Numbered from the stretch's first letter, positions 37,846 through 47,437 are shown. The stretch: DNA of 64,000 nucleotides from Deinococcus rubellus (GCF_025244745.1 NZ_CP104213.1:2487501-2551500), one strand, 5' to 3'. Program-made: numbers and translations. Notes: generated from the letters alone by a model not told the origin.

Positions 37846-39111
37846 GTGCCACTCACCCCCAACACCCGGCCCCTGACGCTGACCGACGCCGCCCATCTGC
37901 TGCGCCGCACCAGTTTCGGAGCCACCGAAGCGCAGATCCGCGCCCTGATCGGGCAGACACCGCAGGCCGCCGCCACCGGGTTGCTGAGCTTCCCGGCAAC
38001 CACCCTCGACACACCGTTCAAGCCCCTGGAAGCGGTGGCCCCCTACGCCGCCATCAAGCTGATGGAAGCGGGCTGGCTGCGCGAGATGGTGCTCACCCCC
38101 TACCCGCTGCGCGAGCGTCTGGCCCTGATGTGGAGTAACCACTTCGTCATCGGCACCGACAAGGTGAAGAACGTCAGCGCGCTGGAAGGCTACCTGACGG
38201 TGCTGAGGACCCAATCCCTGAGCAACTTCACCGACCTGGCGCTGGCCGCCGTCAAGACACCTGCCGTGATGAACTACCTCGACAACGACCAGAACCGCAA
38301 GGGCAAGCCCAACGAGAACCTGGGGCGCGAACTGCTGGAACTCTACACGGCGGGCATCGGCAACTACTCGGAAGCCGACGTGAAAGAGGGAGCCAGGGCG
38401 CTGACCGGCTGGACCTATCAGGGGGGCCGGGGCAACAAGCAGTTTGCCGACCCGCAAGTCTTCGCCTTCAACCCCAAGCAGCACGACAGCGGCTCCAAAA
38501 CCTACCTGGGCCAGTCAGGCAACTTCGGCGGCGACGACATCGTGCGGCTGGCGGCGGGCCATCCTTCCACCGCCGGGCGGGTCGCCATGAAGCTGTGGCG
38601 GTCGTTCGTCAGTGACACGCCCGACGCAGCGGGGCAGGCCAGGCTGACCGAGACCTACCGCCAGCACGGCGGCGACCTCAGGGCGGTGATGCAGGACCTA
38701 CTGAGCAGCCAGGAGTTCTACGCGGCCAGAAGCAGCATCATCCGCAGCCCTGCCGAGTTCGTGGTGGGGGCGCTGCGCTCTTCTAACCGTGGCGACATCG
38801 ACGAGAAGACCTACCTCAACCTGAGCGGCACCCTGGCGCGGCTGGGCCAGCAACTGCTGCACCCGCCCACCGTCAAGGGGTGGGACGGGGGCCGTGAGTG
38901 GATCAACGACGGCACGCTGCTCCTGCGAATGCAGGTGGCCGCCGGGCTGACCCTGGGCAAGCAGGCGCTGGGCCAGGGTACCAAACCCGCGCCCGGGTTC
39001 AGCCCGCTGGCCCTGACCGGCAGCGAACACCTGCCGCCTGCCCTGGCGAAGCTGCCACCCGCACAGCGTACCTACCTGATGCTGGTCAGCCCCGAGTACC
39101 AGTTGATCTGA
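37846..39111 (+). CDS. DUF1800 domain protein
   Basis: 421-residue protein of the DUF1800 family, function unknown. Seen: [20 protein letters not shown] at the N-terminus, [20 protein letters not shown] near residue 90, [20 protein letters not shown] near 157 and [14 protein letters not shown] (all family hallmarks), then [17 protein letters not shown] and [14 protein letters not shown]. No signal peptide is obvious. GTG 37846 has AGGAG. It is usually found beside a DUF1501 gene, as here (60-bp spacer). Confidence 0.92.
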   Translation: MPLTPNTRPLTLTDAAHLLRRTSFGATEAQIRALIGQTPQAAATGLLSFPATTLDTPFKPLEAVAPYAAIKLMEAGWLREMVLTPYPLRERLALMWSNHFVIGTDKVKNVSALEGYLTVLRTQSLSNFTDLALAAVKTPAVMNYLDNDQNRKGKPNENLGRELLELYTAGIGNYSEADVKEGARALTGWTYQGGRGNKQFADPQVFAFNPKQHDSGSKTYLGQSGNFGGDDIVRLAAGHPSTAGRVAMKLWRSFVSDTPDAAGQARLTETYRQHGGDLRAVMQDLLSSQEFYAARSSIIRSPAEFVVGALRSSNRGDIDEKTYLNLSGTLARLGQQLLHPPTVKGWDGGREWINDGTLLLRMQVAAGLTLGKQALGQGTKPAPGFSPLALTGSEHLPPALAKLPPAQRTYLMLVSPEYQLI

Positions 39112-39171
39112 GGGTATGGGCTGGAATATTTGCTTTGCTCACCACCCCACAATCCGAAAAAGGAGTCCTCC

Positions 39172-40350
39172 ATGAACAGACGCGATTTTCTCAAAGTCTC
39201 GGCGCTGGCGGTCAGCGTCACCAGCGGGATGCCCGGCTTTCTGGCGCGGGCAGCGGCCCAGGCCAGCGCCTCGGGCGGCGACCAGACCCTGGTGGTCATT
39301 CAGCTCACCGGCGGCAACGACGGCCTCAACACCCTGATTCCCTATTCCAACGGCGCGTACTACGCGGCCCGGCCCAACATCGCCATTGCCAAAAAAGACG
39401 TGCTGACTTTGAGTGCCGATCTGGGAATGCACCCCAGCCTGCGGGCGCTGGGCAAGTTCTGGGACGCCGGGCAACTCGGCTGGCTGGAAAATATCGGCTA
39501 CCCCAACCCCAACCGCAGCCACTTTGCCAGCATGGCCATCTGGCACACCGCCGATCCCACCCAGGCCGCCTCGGACGGCTGGATCGGGCGCATTGCCGAG
39601 ACCATCGGCGATCCGTTTTGTGCCAGCAACATCGGCAACGCCACGCCGCTGGCGCTCCAGGCTAAGGACTTCTCGCTGCCCAGCATCAGCAGCGTGGACA
39701 GTTTTCAGGTCAAGTTGCCCGCCGGGCTGAAAGACCCCTTCACGACCATGCTGAACGCGCCGAGACAGGGCGAGGCCGAGTACCTCCAGAAAGCCACCAA
39801 GCAGATGCTGCTCAACACTGCCCGGGTGCAGAAAAACCTCAGCAAGTACCGCCCCGGCGCGGCGTATCCGGACAGCAAGTTCGCTGCCAGCTTGCAGGAC
39901 ATCGCCCGGCTGATCGCGGGCGGCAACGGCCAGCGGGTGCTGTATACGAGCTTGGGCAGCTTCGATACCCACGCCGGGCAACGCGCTGAGCAAGACGATC
40001 TGCTGACCCAGCTCGCCGAAGGGCTGGCCGCCTTCCAGGCCGATCTGGACGTGCAGGGACTTGCGGACAAGGTGGTCGTGATGGGATTTTCCGAGTTCGG
40101 GCGGCGGGTGGCCGAGAACGACAGCGCCGGGACCGATCACGGCCAGGGCAGCGTGATGTTCGTGCTGGGCAAATCGGTCAAGGGAGGCGTTCACGGTGAC
40201 AGCCCCGACCTGGAAAACCTGGCCGACGGCGACATCCGCTACAAGCAGGACTTCCGGGGCGTCTATGCCCAGGCACTCGACACCTGGCTGAAACTCGATT
40301 CGAAGGACATCCTGGGCGGCAAATTCGACGGCCCGAAATGGCTCAGTTGA
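39172..40350 (+). CDS. DUF1501 domain protein, Tat-exported
   Basis: 392-residue protein with a Tat-type signal, [16 protein letters not shown], and AxA cleavage near residue 31. The DUF1501 core follows (alkaline-phosphatase-like superfamily): [20 protein letters not shown] near 42, [16 protein letters not shown] near 118, [19 protein letters not shown] near 260 and [18 protein letters not shown] with GTDHGQG near 300, which resembles metal-binding segments of sulfatase-like enzymes. The activity is unknown. AAAGGAG lies before ATG 39172. It overlaps the next gene by 13 bp. Confidence 0.92.
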   Translation: MNRRDFLKVSALAVSVTSGMPGFLARAAAQASASGGDQTLVVIQLTGGNDGLNTLIPYSNGAYYAARPNIAIAKKDVLTLSADLGMHPSLRALGKFWDAGQLGWLENIGYPNPNRSHFASMAIWHTADPTQAASDGWIGRIAETIGDPFCASNIGNATPLALQAKDFSLPSISSVDSFQVKLPAGLKDPFTTMLNAPRQGEAEYLQKATKQMLLNTARVQKNLSKYRPGAAYPDSKFAASLQDIARLIAGGNGQRVLYTSLGSFDTHAGQRAEQDDLLTQLAEGLAAFQADLDVQGLADKVVVMGFSEFGRRVAENDSAGTDHGQGSVMFVLGKSVKGGVHGDSPDLENLADGDIRYKQDFRGVYAQALDTWLKLDSKDILGGKFDGPKWLS

Positions 40351-40853
40351 GGAGGACGTTCGGACGCTGGGGGGCGCTGGCCCTCCTCATCCTGACGCCG
40401 GCCCTCTCGATGCCTGCCTTCCGCCTCACCGCCATCCAGCAGCTGCACTACGACGTGGGCGAGCCGCTGTGGCAGTACAGCGGCAGGGTCATGGCCTGCA
40501 CCTTCTGCCACGTCAACAAGGACGGCGGCGCACCCTGGAATCCGTTCGGGCAGGCGCTCCAAAAGGGCTTCCAGACCAATCCCAGGGCGAACTTCGGGGA
40601 CGTGCTGTACAGCGTGCTGGCTGCCAATGGTGACAGCGACGGTGACGGCTACCCCGACGCCATCGAGGTGTTTGCCCACACCCTGCCGGGCGACGCCAGC
40701 AGCAAGCCTGACAAGCCACTGGCTGAACTGGAGGCCGAGTTCGCAGCGGCGGGCGGGGTGGAGCAGTACGCCCCAAAAGGGAGCGAAGGACCCGGCAAGA
40801 AAGGCAAAAAGGCGCTCAGCGCTCCAGCAGGTAGCTTAAGTGGTAAGGAGTGA
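40338..40853 (+). CDS. Exported CxxCH (haem-type) protein with calcium-like loop
   Basis: 171-residue protein. An N-terminal signal or anchor (residues 10-27, [17 protein letters not shown]) is followed by one c-type haem motif, [11 protein letters not shown], near residue 54 and a thrombospondin-3/EF-like acidic loop [14 protein letters not shown] near 97. The tail is Lys/Gly/Ser-rich. Such short proteins often accompany redox or export clusters. It starts inside the last codons of the DUF1501 gene, which implies coupling. Whether haem is attached is unknown. Confidence 0.7.
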   Translation: MAQLRRTFGRWGALALLILTPALSMPAFRLTAIQQLHYDVGEPLWQYSGRVMACTFCHVNKDGGAPWNPFGQALQKGFQTNPRANFGDVLYSVLAANGDSDGDGYPDAIEVFAHTLPGDASSKPDKPLAELEAEFAAAGGVEQYAPKGSEGPGKKGKKALSAPAGSLSGKE

Positions 40854-41145
40854 CGTCCTTGAGGGTGTCCGGGTCATCTTCAGCACTGGCAACCGACCAG
40901 ACGGCAGATACCGGTGGCAGGTCAGATGGCTGCCCGGCAAGTCTAAAACTTTAGACCTGCCCTCCACACCCGCCCAGCCAACACCGCGAGGCAGTATGCA
41001 GCTATTCAAACTTGAATTACATTCATTGAGTACGTCCAGAGCGTATTATGCCCCTACCGGAACGGAAGCGCCGACGGTGTGCTTGCAATCGAATTTCGGA
41101 GTGTAGGTCATTCGTGATCACTTTTTATCCCAGGACCTCAATGAG
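40854..41145. other. Intergenic region without a supported gene
   Basis: About 290 bp. It has an AT-richer stretch near 41000-41060 but no coding frame or recognisable RNA. It ends at the hairpin 41146-41175. Confidence 0.5.
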
Positions 41146-41175
41146 AAGCGCCCCCAGACGGATCGGGGGCGTTTG
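41146..41175. terminator. Terminator between convergent genes
   Basis: CGCCCCC / GGGGGCG stem with an 8-9-base loop followed by TTT on the plus strand. It is 20 bp past the SDR stop on the other strand and may serve both directions. Confidence 0.7.
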
Positions 41176-41195
41176 CTCTGGCTTACTGGCAGGGT

Positions 41196-42173
41196 CTACT
41201 TCAGCCCGACCAGTTTCTCGCTCTCGTCCCACAGCCGCTGGGCCTTCTCGCCGTCGCGCAGGTAGGGCAGGTAGCCCACGTAAGGCCGTGACGGGTCCAC
41301 CGGCAGGGCTTCCTGCACATCTTCCAGGTACAGGCCGCCGACGCCTTCCAGCTCGGCACCCACCGCCGCCCAGACACTGGTGGCCGCGCCCTGCTCCACT
41401 GTTTTGAAGACAGGATTGAGATTGCCGTTCTCGTCCATCCAGCCCATCGCCCGCTGTTCCTCGGCAGGCAGGTGCTTTTGCAGGCCGGTCATGATGCCGC
41501 CGGGGTTGACCGAGTTGGCCGTGACGCCCTGGGAGCCGTACTTCCGGGTCAGGCCGACGGCGAAAAGGGCATTGGCGGTCTTGGAGTTACCGTAAGCCTC
41601 CCACTTCTCGTAAGGCCGCGAGTCGTAATTGAGATCGTCCAGCCGCACGTCGCTGCGGCGGTGGCCGCTGCTGCTGAGCGCCACCACCCGCGCCGGGGCC
41701 GCCGCCAGCAGGGCAGGCATCAGCAGTTCAGTAAGCAGGAAATGGCCCAGGTGGTTGGTACCGAACTGCATCTCGAAGCCGTCAGCCGTGCGCGAGAATG
41801 GCGTGACCATCACGCCCGCGTTGTTGATCAGGATGTCGAGCCGTGGTACCCTTTCCAGAATCCGGGCCGCCGCCGCACGCACCGAGGCCAGCGAGCTGAG
41901 GTCGAGTTCGACGACTTCCGCCGCGTCATTGCCTGTACTCCTTCTCAGCTCCTGGGCCACCGCCTCGCCCTTCGCCGTGTCGCGCACCGCCAGAAGCACC
42001 CGCGCCCCAGCACTGAGCAGAGCGCGGGCGGTTTCGACACCGATACCGGAGGCAGCTCCGGTGACGACAGCGGTCTTGCCGCTCAAATTGTGTCCGGCAA
42101 CGACCTCCAGGGCCGTGCTGCGGGCACCGAACGGTGAGGTGATGTGGTCAGGAACTGTCTGGGAATCAGTCAT
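41196..42173 (-). CDS. Short-chain dehydrogenase/reductase
   Basis: 325-residue NAD(P)-dependent oxidoreductase of the extended retinol-dehydrogenase/WWOX-like SDR group. Cofactor motif TGAASGIG near residue 39, NNAGVMVTPF near 117, catalytic Ser in VVALSSSGHRRSD and the YGNSK Tyr/Lys pair near 190, then NSVNPGGIMT. The substrate is unknown. ATG 42173 is 6 bases after TAGAGT (42180-42185), which lies inside an 11-bp palindrome likely to be a repressor site. Confidence 0.9.
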   Translation of the reverse strand: MTDSQTVPDHITSPFGARSTALEVVAGHNLSGKTAVVTGAASGIGVETARALLSAGARVLLAVRDTAKGEAVAQELRRSTGNDAAEVVELDLSSLASVRAAAARILERVPRLDILINNAGVMVTPFSRTADGFEMQFGTNHLGHFLLTELLMPALLAAAPARVVALSSSGHRRSDVRLDDLNYDSRPYEKWEAYGNSKTANALFAVGLTRKYGSQGVTANSVNPGGIMTGLQKHLPAEEQRAMGWMDENGNLNPVFKTVEQGAATSVWAAVGAELEGVGGLYLEDVQEALPVDPSRPYVGYLPYLRDGEKAQRLWDESEKLVGLK

Positions 42174-42208
42174 GAGCGCACTCTAGGGGTTGGAGTGCGC
42201 TCAAAGTC
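42173..42208 (-). promoter_or_regulatory. Promoter with palindromic operator for the SDR gene
   Basis: Perfect inverted repeat TGAGCGCACTC (42173-42183) / GAGTGCGCTCA (42193-42203) with a 9-bp centre. On the minus strand TTGACT (about 42204-42209), an 18-bp spacer and TAGAGT (42180-42185) form a promoter, and the palindrome covers its spacer, -10 box and start codon. The geometry suits a TetR-like dimer, but no regulator gene lies nearby. Confidence 0.65.
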
Positions 42209-42231
42209 AAGCTGCCCAACAGATTCTTACT

Positions 42232-42582
42232 TCAGAAGGCGCTGGGCGTGGTCGTTTCTACGGCGGTCAGGGTTTCCAGGATATGGAATGCATGCTCCGC
42301 ACCGCTGGGCACGCAGTAACTGTCTCCCGGTTCCAGGGCGATGGTCTGGCCGCCTACCAGCAACTCCACCCGACCCGAAATGACGTAGCCGAGCGTCTCG
42401 TACTCGTGCTTGTGCATGGTCTTGTCGTCATTGACCGAAGGTTCCTCGTTGTGCCACAGGCGCACGCTTCCCTTCTCGCCTTTGATGAGATGGTGCTGAC
42501 CGTCCTTGCCGTGCTGGGTTTCGCTGCGGCTGAGCTTGTACTGGTTGGGCTTGTCCTGGCTGGTGCTCTCAGAATTGGTCAT
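42232..42582 (-). CDS. Cupin-domain protein
   Basis: 116-residue single-domain cupin. The N-terminal 45 residues are polar and probably flexible. The barrel has KTMHKHEYETLGYVISGRVE (HxH...E...G motif 1) and GDSYCVPSGAEHAFHILE (motif 2 with His). A metal site is complete. Role unknown, but small cupins often sense or detoxify small molecules. GGGAG lies 3-4 bases before ATG. Confidence 0.82.
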   Translation of the reverse strand: MTNSESTSQDKPNQYKLSRSETQHGKDGQHHLIKGEKGSVRLWHNEEPSVNDDKTMHKHEYETLGYVISGRVELLVGGQTIALEPGDSYCVPSGAEHAFHILETLTAVETTTPSAF

Positions 42583-42656
42583 GCTCCCAGCCTGCCCCTT
42601 GCCGCCAGGGTTCGGGTGAGCATCAGACTCAGGCGCACTTAGAAACGAGGGACGGC

Positions 42657-43229
42657 TCAGGAACGCTGAGCGTGCTGATCTCCCTCAGCAAACAGGGCAA
42701 CGATCTGCCGGTTGAAGGCGGGCAGATCATCCGGCTTGCGACTGGTGACAATCCCCCTGTCCTGCACCACTTCCTGATCGACCCACTGCGCTCCGCCGAG
42801 TTCGAGTTCGCGGCGCAGGCTGGGCCAACTGGTCAGCTTCAGCCCCTTCACGATGCCGATCTGACTCAGGCTCCAGGGGCCGTGACAGATGGCCGCCATC
42901 GGCTTGCCGCCCTCATAGAACGAGCGCACGAAAGACATCGCCTCGTCGCTCAGGCGCAGCTTGTCGGGGTTGACGGTGCCGCCCGGCAGCAGCAGAGCGT
43001 CGTAGTCGCCAGCACTCGCGTCGGCCACTGTTTTGTCCACCGGGTAGTTGTCCTTCGGCTCGATGTCGCCTTTCATACTCTGGATCTGCCCGGCCTTGAG
43101 ACTGATCAGGTGGGTGGTGGCCCCGGCTTTTTCGAGTGCCTCACGCGGACTGGTCAGCTCGATCTGCTCCACGCCGTCGGCAGCGAGAATGGCGATGGTC
43201 TTGCCCTGCAAGGGTTGTGAACTGGTCAT
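42657..43229 (-). CDS. DJ-1/PfpI family protein
   Basis: 190-residue glutamine-amidotransferase-like protein of the PfpI/YhbO/Hsp31-related type, linked in relatives to protein or DNA deglycation and stress survival. Elements: [20 protein letters not shown] at the N-terminus, [17 protein letters not shown] near residue 73, and the nucleophile elbow [10 protein letters not shown] near 108 (Cys-His). Start ATG 43229 matches the domain start, and codons to 43301 are not needed. Confidence 0.9.
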   Translation of the reverse strand: MTSSQPLQGKTIAILAADGVEQIELTSPREALEKAGATTHLISLKAGQIQSMKGDIEPKDNYPVDKTVADASAGDYDALLLPGGTVNPDKLRLSDEAMSFVRSFYEGGKPMAAICHGPWSLSQIGIVKGLKLTSWPSLRRELELGGAQWVDQEVVQDRGIVTSRKPDDLPAFNRQIVALFAEGDQHAQRS

Positions 43230-43383
43230 GTCACGCAGCCTGGACTCCGGCGCTCGGTGGCCCGTGAAGACGGAGCAAAGGCGGCTTGGGCGTGAAGTCA
43301 CGCTTCCTTGAAGTCGGACTCAGGAACGGGGTCAGTCGAAACTGTCCAGCAACTTTCGCGGCGCACCGACAGTATTCACAGGC

Positions 43384-43605
43384 ATGAACACCGCTTCGAT
43401 CATCTTCGGCATCCTGGCCGTGCTGGGCCTCGTCCTGGGATTTTTGCCGCTGCTGGGCTGGACCAACTGGTTCGTGACGCTGCCGCTGGGCATCATCGGC
43501 CTGATTCTGGGGGCCATCAGCGGCAAGCGCGGCGGTCTGGTGCTGTGCGCGGTGGTGCTGGTGCTGGCCGGGCTGCGGCTGGTTATCGGCGGCGGGGTGA
43601 TCTGA
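43384..43605 (+). CDS. Small membrane protein (glycine-rich two- to three-helix)
   Basis: 73 residues, nearly all hydrophobic: helices about 4-22 (IIFGILAVLGLVLGFLPLL), 28-45 and 52-70, split by the loop SGKRGG. It resembles DUF4190/YqaE-size membrane proteins but is not assignable. TATTCA lies 5 bases before ATG, divergent from the PfpI gene. Confidence 0.65.
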   Translation: MNTASIIFGILAVLGLVLGFLPLLGWTNWFVTLPLGIIGLILGAISGKRGGLVLCAVVLVLAGLRLVIGGGVI

Positions 43606-43723
43606 GCGACCATTTCATTGACCTGCCAGTTACTTAAAGACCGCTTGACGGCCCCCCAATCCGGACGTGAGCGCCGCCTTCTAGGGTAAGCGGGCGACTG
43701 GACCTCACTCCAAAGGAGCCGCC

Positions 43724-44839
43724 ATGCCCAACAAACCCGATATTTCAAACCCCGAACCCCAGCAGCGCCGCGTCGGTTTCGCCGTCGTGGGCCTGGGCGA
43801 ACTCAGCGCCGAGGAACTGATTCCCGCACTGCGAACCAGCCAGCACGCTTACCTGGCCGCCGTCGTGACCGGCGAACCGGCGAAGGGCAAGGCCTTTGCC
43901 CGTGCCGCTGGCCTGACCGAGAACGACGCCTACACCTATGAGCAGTTCGACGACCTGGCGAAGCGGGGCGATGTGCAGGCCATCTACATCGTGCTGCCCA
44001 ACAACCTGCACCGCGAGTACACCGAGCGCGCCGCCAAAATGGGCAAGCACGTGCTGTGCGAAAAACCGCTGGCCGCCAACACTGAGGACGCTGAGGCGAT
44101 GGTGGCCGCCTGCAAAAACGCGGGCGTTAAGCTGATGGCGGCCTACCGCATTCAGTACACACCGCACCACTGGGCCGCCAAACGGGCCATCGCGGCGGGC
44201 AAGCTCGGCAAAATTAAACTCCTCGACAGCATCCACACCCAGGTGGAAGACGATGCCAGCGTCTGGCGACTGAGCCTGGAGCAGGCGGGCGGCGGGCCGC
44301 TGGTGGACGTGGGCATCTACTGCCTCAACACCCTGCGCTTCCTGATCGGCCTGGAGCCGGAGTGGGTCTACGCCGCCACACATCAGCCTCAGGGAGACGA
44401 GCGCTTCAGGGAAGTGGAAGAGTCCATGAGCGTGATGCTGGGCTTTCCCGGTGGTCTGATCGCCAACATCCTGACCAGTTACGGGGCCACCAAGACCGAC
44501 ACCGTGCGGGTGCTGGGCGAGGACGGCTCGGTGCTGCTCGACCCGGCCTTCGTCTACAGCGGCCTGGAGCTGGAACTGAGCGACAAGCAGGCCAAGACGC
44601 GGCCCCAGTTTCCTGCCTACGACCAGTTCACGCTGGAGGTCGATCACTTCGCCGAGTGCATCCGCCAGGACAGGCAGCCTTATACCTCTGGCGAGGAGGG
44701 CGTGCAGGACCACCGCCTGATGGACGCCATTTACCAGAGCGCCCGCAGCGGTCAGCGGGTCAAGGTCGAGAAGTTCAGCGGCCAGGACATCTTCAGAAAC
44801 GCCAAGAACGAGCCTGAACTGCCGGGCAACGCTTCTTAA
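43724..44839 (+). CDS. Gfo/Idh/MocA family oxidoreductase
   Basis: 371-residue NAD(P)-dependent sugar or polyol oxidoreductase, close in pattern to glucose-fructose oxidoreductases. The Rossmann start FAVVGLGELSAEELIPAL is a variant of GxGxxG. Then come IYIVLPNNLHREYTERAAKM, the catalytic EKP motif in VLCEKPLAANTEDAE near residue 118, AYRIQYTPHH, and the DxxxH-like GGGPLVDVGIYCLNTLRFL near 188. No export signal is seen. AAAGGAG lies before ATG. Confidence 0.9.
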   Translation: MPNKPDISNPEPQQRRVGFAVVGLGELSAEELIPALRTSQHAYLAAVVTGEPAKGKAFARAAGLTENDAYTYEQFDDLAKRGDVQAIYIVLPNNLHREYTERAAKMGKHVLCEKPLAANTEDAEAMVAACKNAGVKLMAAYRIQYTPHHWAAKRAIAAGKLGKIKLLDSIHTQVEDDASVWRLSLEQAGGGPLVDVGIYCLNTLRFLIGLEPEWVYAATHQPQGDERFREVEESMSVMLGFPGGLIANILTSYGATKTDTVRVLGEDGSVLLDPAFVYSGLELELSDKQAKTRPQFPAYDQFTLEVDHFAECIRQDRQPYTSGEEGVQDHRLMDAIYQSARSGQRVKVEKFSGQDIFRNAKNEPELPGNAS

Positions 44840-44959
44840 TTTCCTCTTAAGCGCGGCGGGATTGGTCAGTAAAGATGCAGAGCGGTGCCGACGCGTCCAG
44901 CAGACTGACCGGAGCAGGCCAGCAGCGTGCTGACCATCACATTCAGGAGGACCACCATC

Positions 44960-45172
44960 ATGGACAACCGCACCACTTCCAACGTACTGACCGTCGCGGG
45001 CTTCGCTTCCATTCTGGCGTCCATCGCCATCTGGTTTACCACCGGCGGCAAGGGCAGCGGCGACGAGCGCGCCCACGGTGAGCGTTTCGGCATCTTCGTG
45101 GGCCTGTGGGCCCCCACCTTCTTCGTGCTGGCCAACAAGTACAACGAGCTGGCCGCCAAAGACGAAGAGTAA
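44960..45172 (+). CDS. Small membrane protein
   Basis: 70 residues with two hydrophobic segments (about 9-27, VLTVAGFASILASIAIWF, and 43-58, FGIFVGLWAPTFFVLAN) and a charged loop and tail. No family is recognised. GGAGGA lies before ATG 44960. It is followed by a very strong terminator. Confidence 0.65.
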   Translation: MDNRTTSNVLTVAGFASILASIAIWFTTGGKGSGDERAHGERFGIFVGLWAPTFFVLANKYNELAAKDEE

Positions 45173-45185
45173 ACGAACCCAACTG

Positions 45186-45230
45186 AAACTGCGGCGCTGA
45201 ACGATTGAATGTTCAGCGCCGCAGTTTTTT
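45186..45230. terminator. Strong terminator
   Basis: Perfect 17-bp stem AAACTGCGGCGCTGAAC / GTTCAGCGCCGCAGTTT with an 8-base loop and T6. The right arm overlaps the last codons of the convergent DUF2089 gene. Confidence 0.93.
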
Positions 45231-45581
45231 GGCCGCCTCTTCGGGCGTGATGTCGCCGCGCTCAAGCTGGCTGAGCACCTCGTCGCGGGGATCGGCGACC
45301 TCGGATTCGTAGCCGATGGCCCGCAGCAGGTTGTCGAACCGGGCGCGCACGGTGGGGTAACTCAGGCCCAGAATGCGCTCGACTTCCTTGAGGTTGCCGC
45401 GCACCTTGATGTAGAGGCGCAGAAAATCGAGTGTGTCGGGCGCGAGGGTGGCGAATTCATTGAGTTCGAACTCGCCCTGGATGGTGAGGCCCGCCTCGGG
45501 AAAACGCAGCTCGGTGACCAGCGGGGCCTCGGTCACATCGGGGAACGGCAGGGGCAAAGAGCGGCGGGGCATGGAGTTCAA
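45213..45581 (-). CDS. DUF2089 family protein
   Basis: 122-residue predicted regulator. Central helix-turn-helix-like part: LAPDTLDFLRLYIKVRGNLK and EVERILGLSYPTVRARFDNL (about residues 48-85), typical of DUF2089. The C-terminus has a short SHOCT-like motif LERGDITPEEAAKKLRR. TTG 45581 is preferred over ATG 45572 because AAGGAG lies 7 bases upstream of it. It lies 103 bp after the SHOCT-like protein gene in the same direction and shares its motif. Confidence 0.8.
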   Translation of the reverse strand: MNSMPRRSLPLPFPDVTEAPLVTELRFPEAGLTIQGEFELNEFATLAPDTLDFLRLYIKVRGNLKEVERILGLSYPTVRARFDNLLRAIGYESEVADPRDEVLSQLERGDITPEEAAKKLRR

Positions 45582-45683
45582 TCTAGCGCTCCTTGAGCAG
45601 AGAACAGGAGAAACCTGCCAGAAGAAACCCGGTCGTCACCGGGCCGCTCTGGCAGGCTGGGCAAGACGCCCCTGGCGGCTGCC

Positions 45684-46328
45684 TCACTTCACCGTCAGCC
45701 GCACCTCGTTGCCGTTCTCGTCCTCAGATTCCAGCAGCGGCCCCAGCGGGGGATTACTTTCCAGCAGCAGTTGCAGGGCTTCCACGCTCAGGCCCATATT
45801 AGCCAGCGACTTGAGGGCCTGCGGCGGAATCAGTTTGCCGACGTGGGCCGCGAGGCTCATCGGCAGGTTGGCGCTGTAGCTGCCGCCGTTCTGGTCTTCC
45901 ACCTCGATTCTCAGGATGCTGCCGGGGCGCTGTGGGCCGGGCGGGCGGGCGCTGTTGGAAGTCACATTGCTGGACACACCCGGCACGCTGTCGAGCGCCC
46001 GCTCCACGGTGTCGGTGATGCGCTCGGCCAGGCCGTCGAGGCCGCCGAGCCAGCCACCAGCTTTGGGCGGGGGCGGCGCTGCGGGCGCACTCGGCACGCT
46101 GCGGGCGCTGGCCGCCGCCGCCTTGGGCGGGTCGGTGCGGGCATACAGAATGTCGGTAACCCGTTCAGGGCCGAACCCGTCGGCCACCAGCAGGGCAAAG
46201 ATCGGCGCGAGGGCGTCCTCGCTGAGCGCCAGCTTGGGGTGTAAGGCGGCCAGCAGCGGCGCGGCGTCCTCACTGCTGAGGCGGCCCGCATGAACCAGGC
46301 CCAGAATCCGGCGAATCTGCTCACGCAT
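45684..46328 (-). CDS. SHOCT-like domain protein, unknown function
   Basis: 214 residues. The N-terminal half holds two helical motifs of the SHOCT-like kind (IRRILGLVHAGRLSSEDAAP, then LLVADGFGPERVTDILYA). An Ala/Pro-rich linker follows (about 68-90), then an amphipathic stretch and a C-terminal repeat of short motifs (LKSLANMGLSVEALQLLLES). It has no signal peptide and overlaps the upstream gene by 8 bp. The pattern resembles YvlB-type operon proteins in Firmicutes, an inference from motif layout. Confidence 0.65.
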   Translation of the reverse strand: MREQIRRILGLVHAGRLSSEDAAPLLAALHPKLALSEDALAPIFALLVADGFGPERVTDILYARTDPPKAAAASARSVPSAPAAPPPPKAGGWLGGLDGLAERITDTVERALDSVPGVSSNVTSNSARPPGPQRPGSILRIEVEDQNGGSYSANLPMSLAAHVGKLIPPQALKSLANMGLSVEALQLLLESNPPLGPLLESEDENGNEVRLTVK

Positions 46329-47385
46329 GGGTCACTCCTCCCGGCAAAACGTCCTCGGCATTCAGGCGCACCTGGCCCGCCGAAACCTGACACGACAGCC
46401 CCGCCGCGCCGCTGCCCAGCGTGCCGCTGTAGGTGGCATTGAGCATCCCACCTCGCTTATGGGTCTGGAAATTGCTGACGAGCTGGCCCACCGTGACCTC
46501 GGCGCTGAGCTGCACACTGCTGCCGGGGAGCAGGTTGAGGTTGGCCGCGCCGCCGTTGACTTCCAGGCGGTGCTGACCCTCGGTGAGCAAACCGGTCCAG
46601 TTGAGCATCCCGCCGTTGACCTCGGCGATCAGTGTCTGGCTGCGCTCGATCTTGCCGTTGCCACCGTTGATTTCCAGGTGCAGGTTGCCGCCGACCTCGC
46701 CCGCCGTCAGGTTGCCGCCGTTGATCTCGGCCTTGAGGTGGCCCACGTTGCCCACCCGCACATTGCCGCCCGCGACTTCGACTTGCAGTTCGCCCAGCAC
46801 GTCCGGCAAGACCAGTTGCCCACCTGCCAGCTCGGCCCGCACGTGGCGCGGTGCGAACGGAACGCTGAGGGTCACGCGCCTGCCGCCGAAGCGCAAACCG
46901 TGTTCCTGCTTGAGGCTCCAGCCCTTGTGGGAGCTGAGCAGCGTCAGGCCGTCGGTGTCGCCACTGAGGATCGGGGCGCTCAGCGAGGTATCGGTGCTGA
47001 CGATCAGCGAGTAGCCCGCGATGTCGAGGCGCAGGTCGCTGGGCGTGTCGCCTTCCTGGTGCGGCGCGACTTCCCTCACCAGCTTGTTGACCAGCTTGCC
47101 GATCAGCGGCGCAGCGGCGGAGAGACCGGGGATGGTGGGAATATTGCTGCCCAGGCCCGCGCCCTCAGCAGGTGACGTCGGCTCAACCGGCTTGCTCAAC
47201 TCCACTGGGGCTGGGGGGACTGGTGATACCGGGCTGGCCGTGTTCTCGAAGGTCTCGATGCCCTCACCCAGCAGATCGGCGGCTTCCTCGGGGGTGAGTT
47301 TGCCTTGCGCCACCAGCGTCTGAACTTGCAGGCGAAAGGCGTTCTGGTCTGCCGCATGCTGTCCTCCCGTGTTCTCGTCGTTCAT
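46321..47385 (-). CDS. SHOCT plus DUF4097-like beta-repeat protein
   Basis: 354 residues. The N-terminal SHOCT-like motif is VQTLVAQGKLTPEEAADLLG. A Pro-rich linker (about 52-75) is followed by a C-terminal stack of short beta repeats typical of DUF4097: LAGGQLVLPDVLGELQVEVA, GGNVRVGNVGHLKAEINGGN, LTAGEVGGNLHLEINGGN and so on. These should form a right-handed beta solenoid. There is no signal peptide. It is the first gene of a three-gene leftward set behind a near-consensus promoter (47438-47467). Confidence 0.75.
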   Translation of the reverse strand: MNDENTGGQHAADQNAFRLQVQTLVAQGKLTPEEAADLLGEGIETFENTASPVSPVPPAPVELSKPVEPTSPAEGAGLGSNIPTIPGLSAAAPLIGKLVNKLVREVAPHQEGDTPSDLRLDIAGYSLIVSTDTSLSAPILSGDTDGLTLLSSHKGWSLKQEHGLRFGGRRVTLSVPFAPRHVRAELAGGQLVLPDVLGELQVEVAGGNVRVGNVGHLKAEINGGNLTAGEVGGNLHLEINGGNGKIERSQTLIAEVNGGMLNWTGLLTEGQHRLEVNGGAANLNLLPGSSVQLSAEVTVGQLVSNFQTHKRGGMLNATYSGTLGSGAAGLSCQVSAGQVRLNAEDVLPGGVTHA

Positions 47386-47437
47386 ATGTCCTCCAGGCCG
47401 TACCGGGTCAGGCGGTCGTCGCCCTTCCTCTGAGCTC

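Noticed and set aside
43745..45265. 506-codon open frame on the minus strand
   Set aside because: It covers the Gfo/Idh/MocA gene and the small membrane gene on the other strand, both of which have family motifs and ribosome sites.
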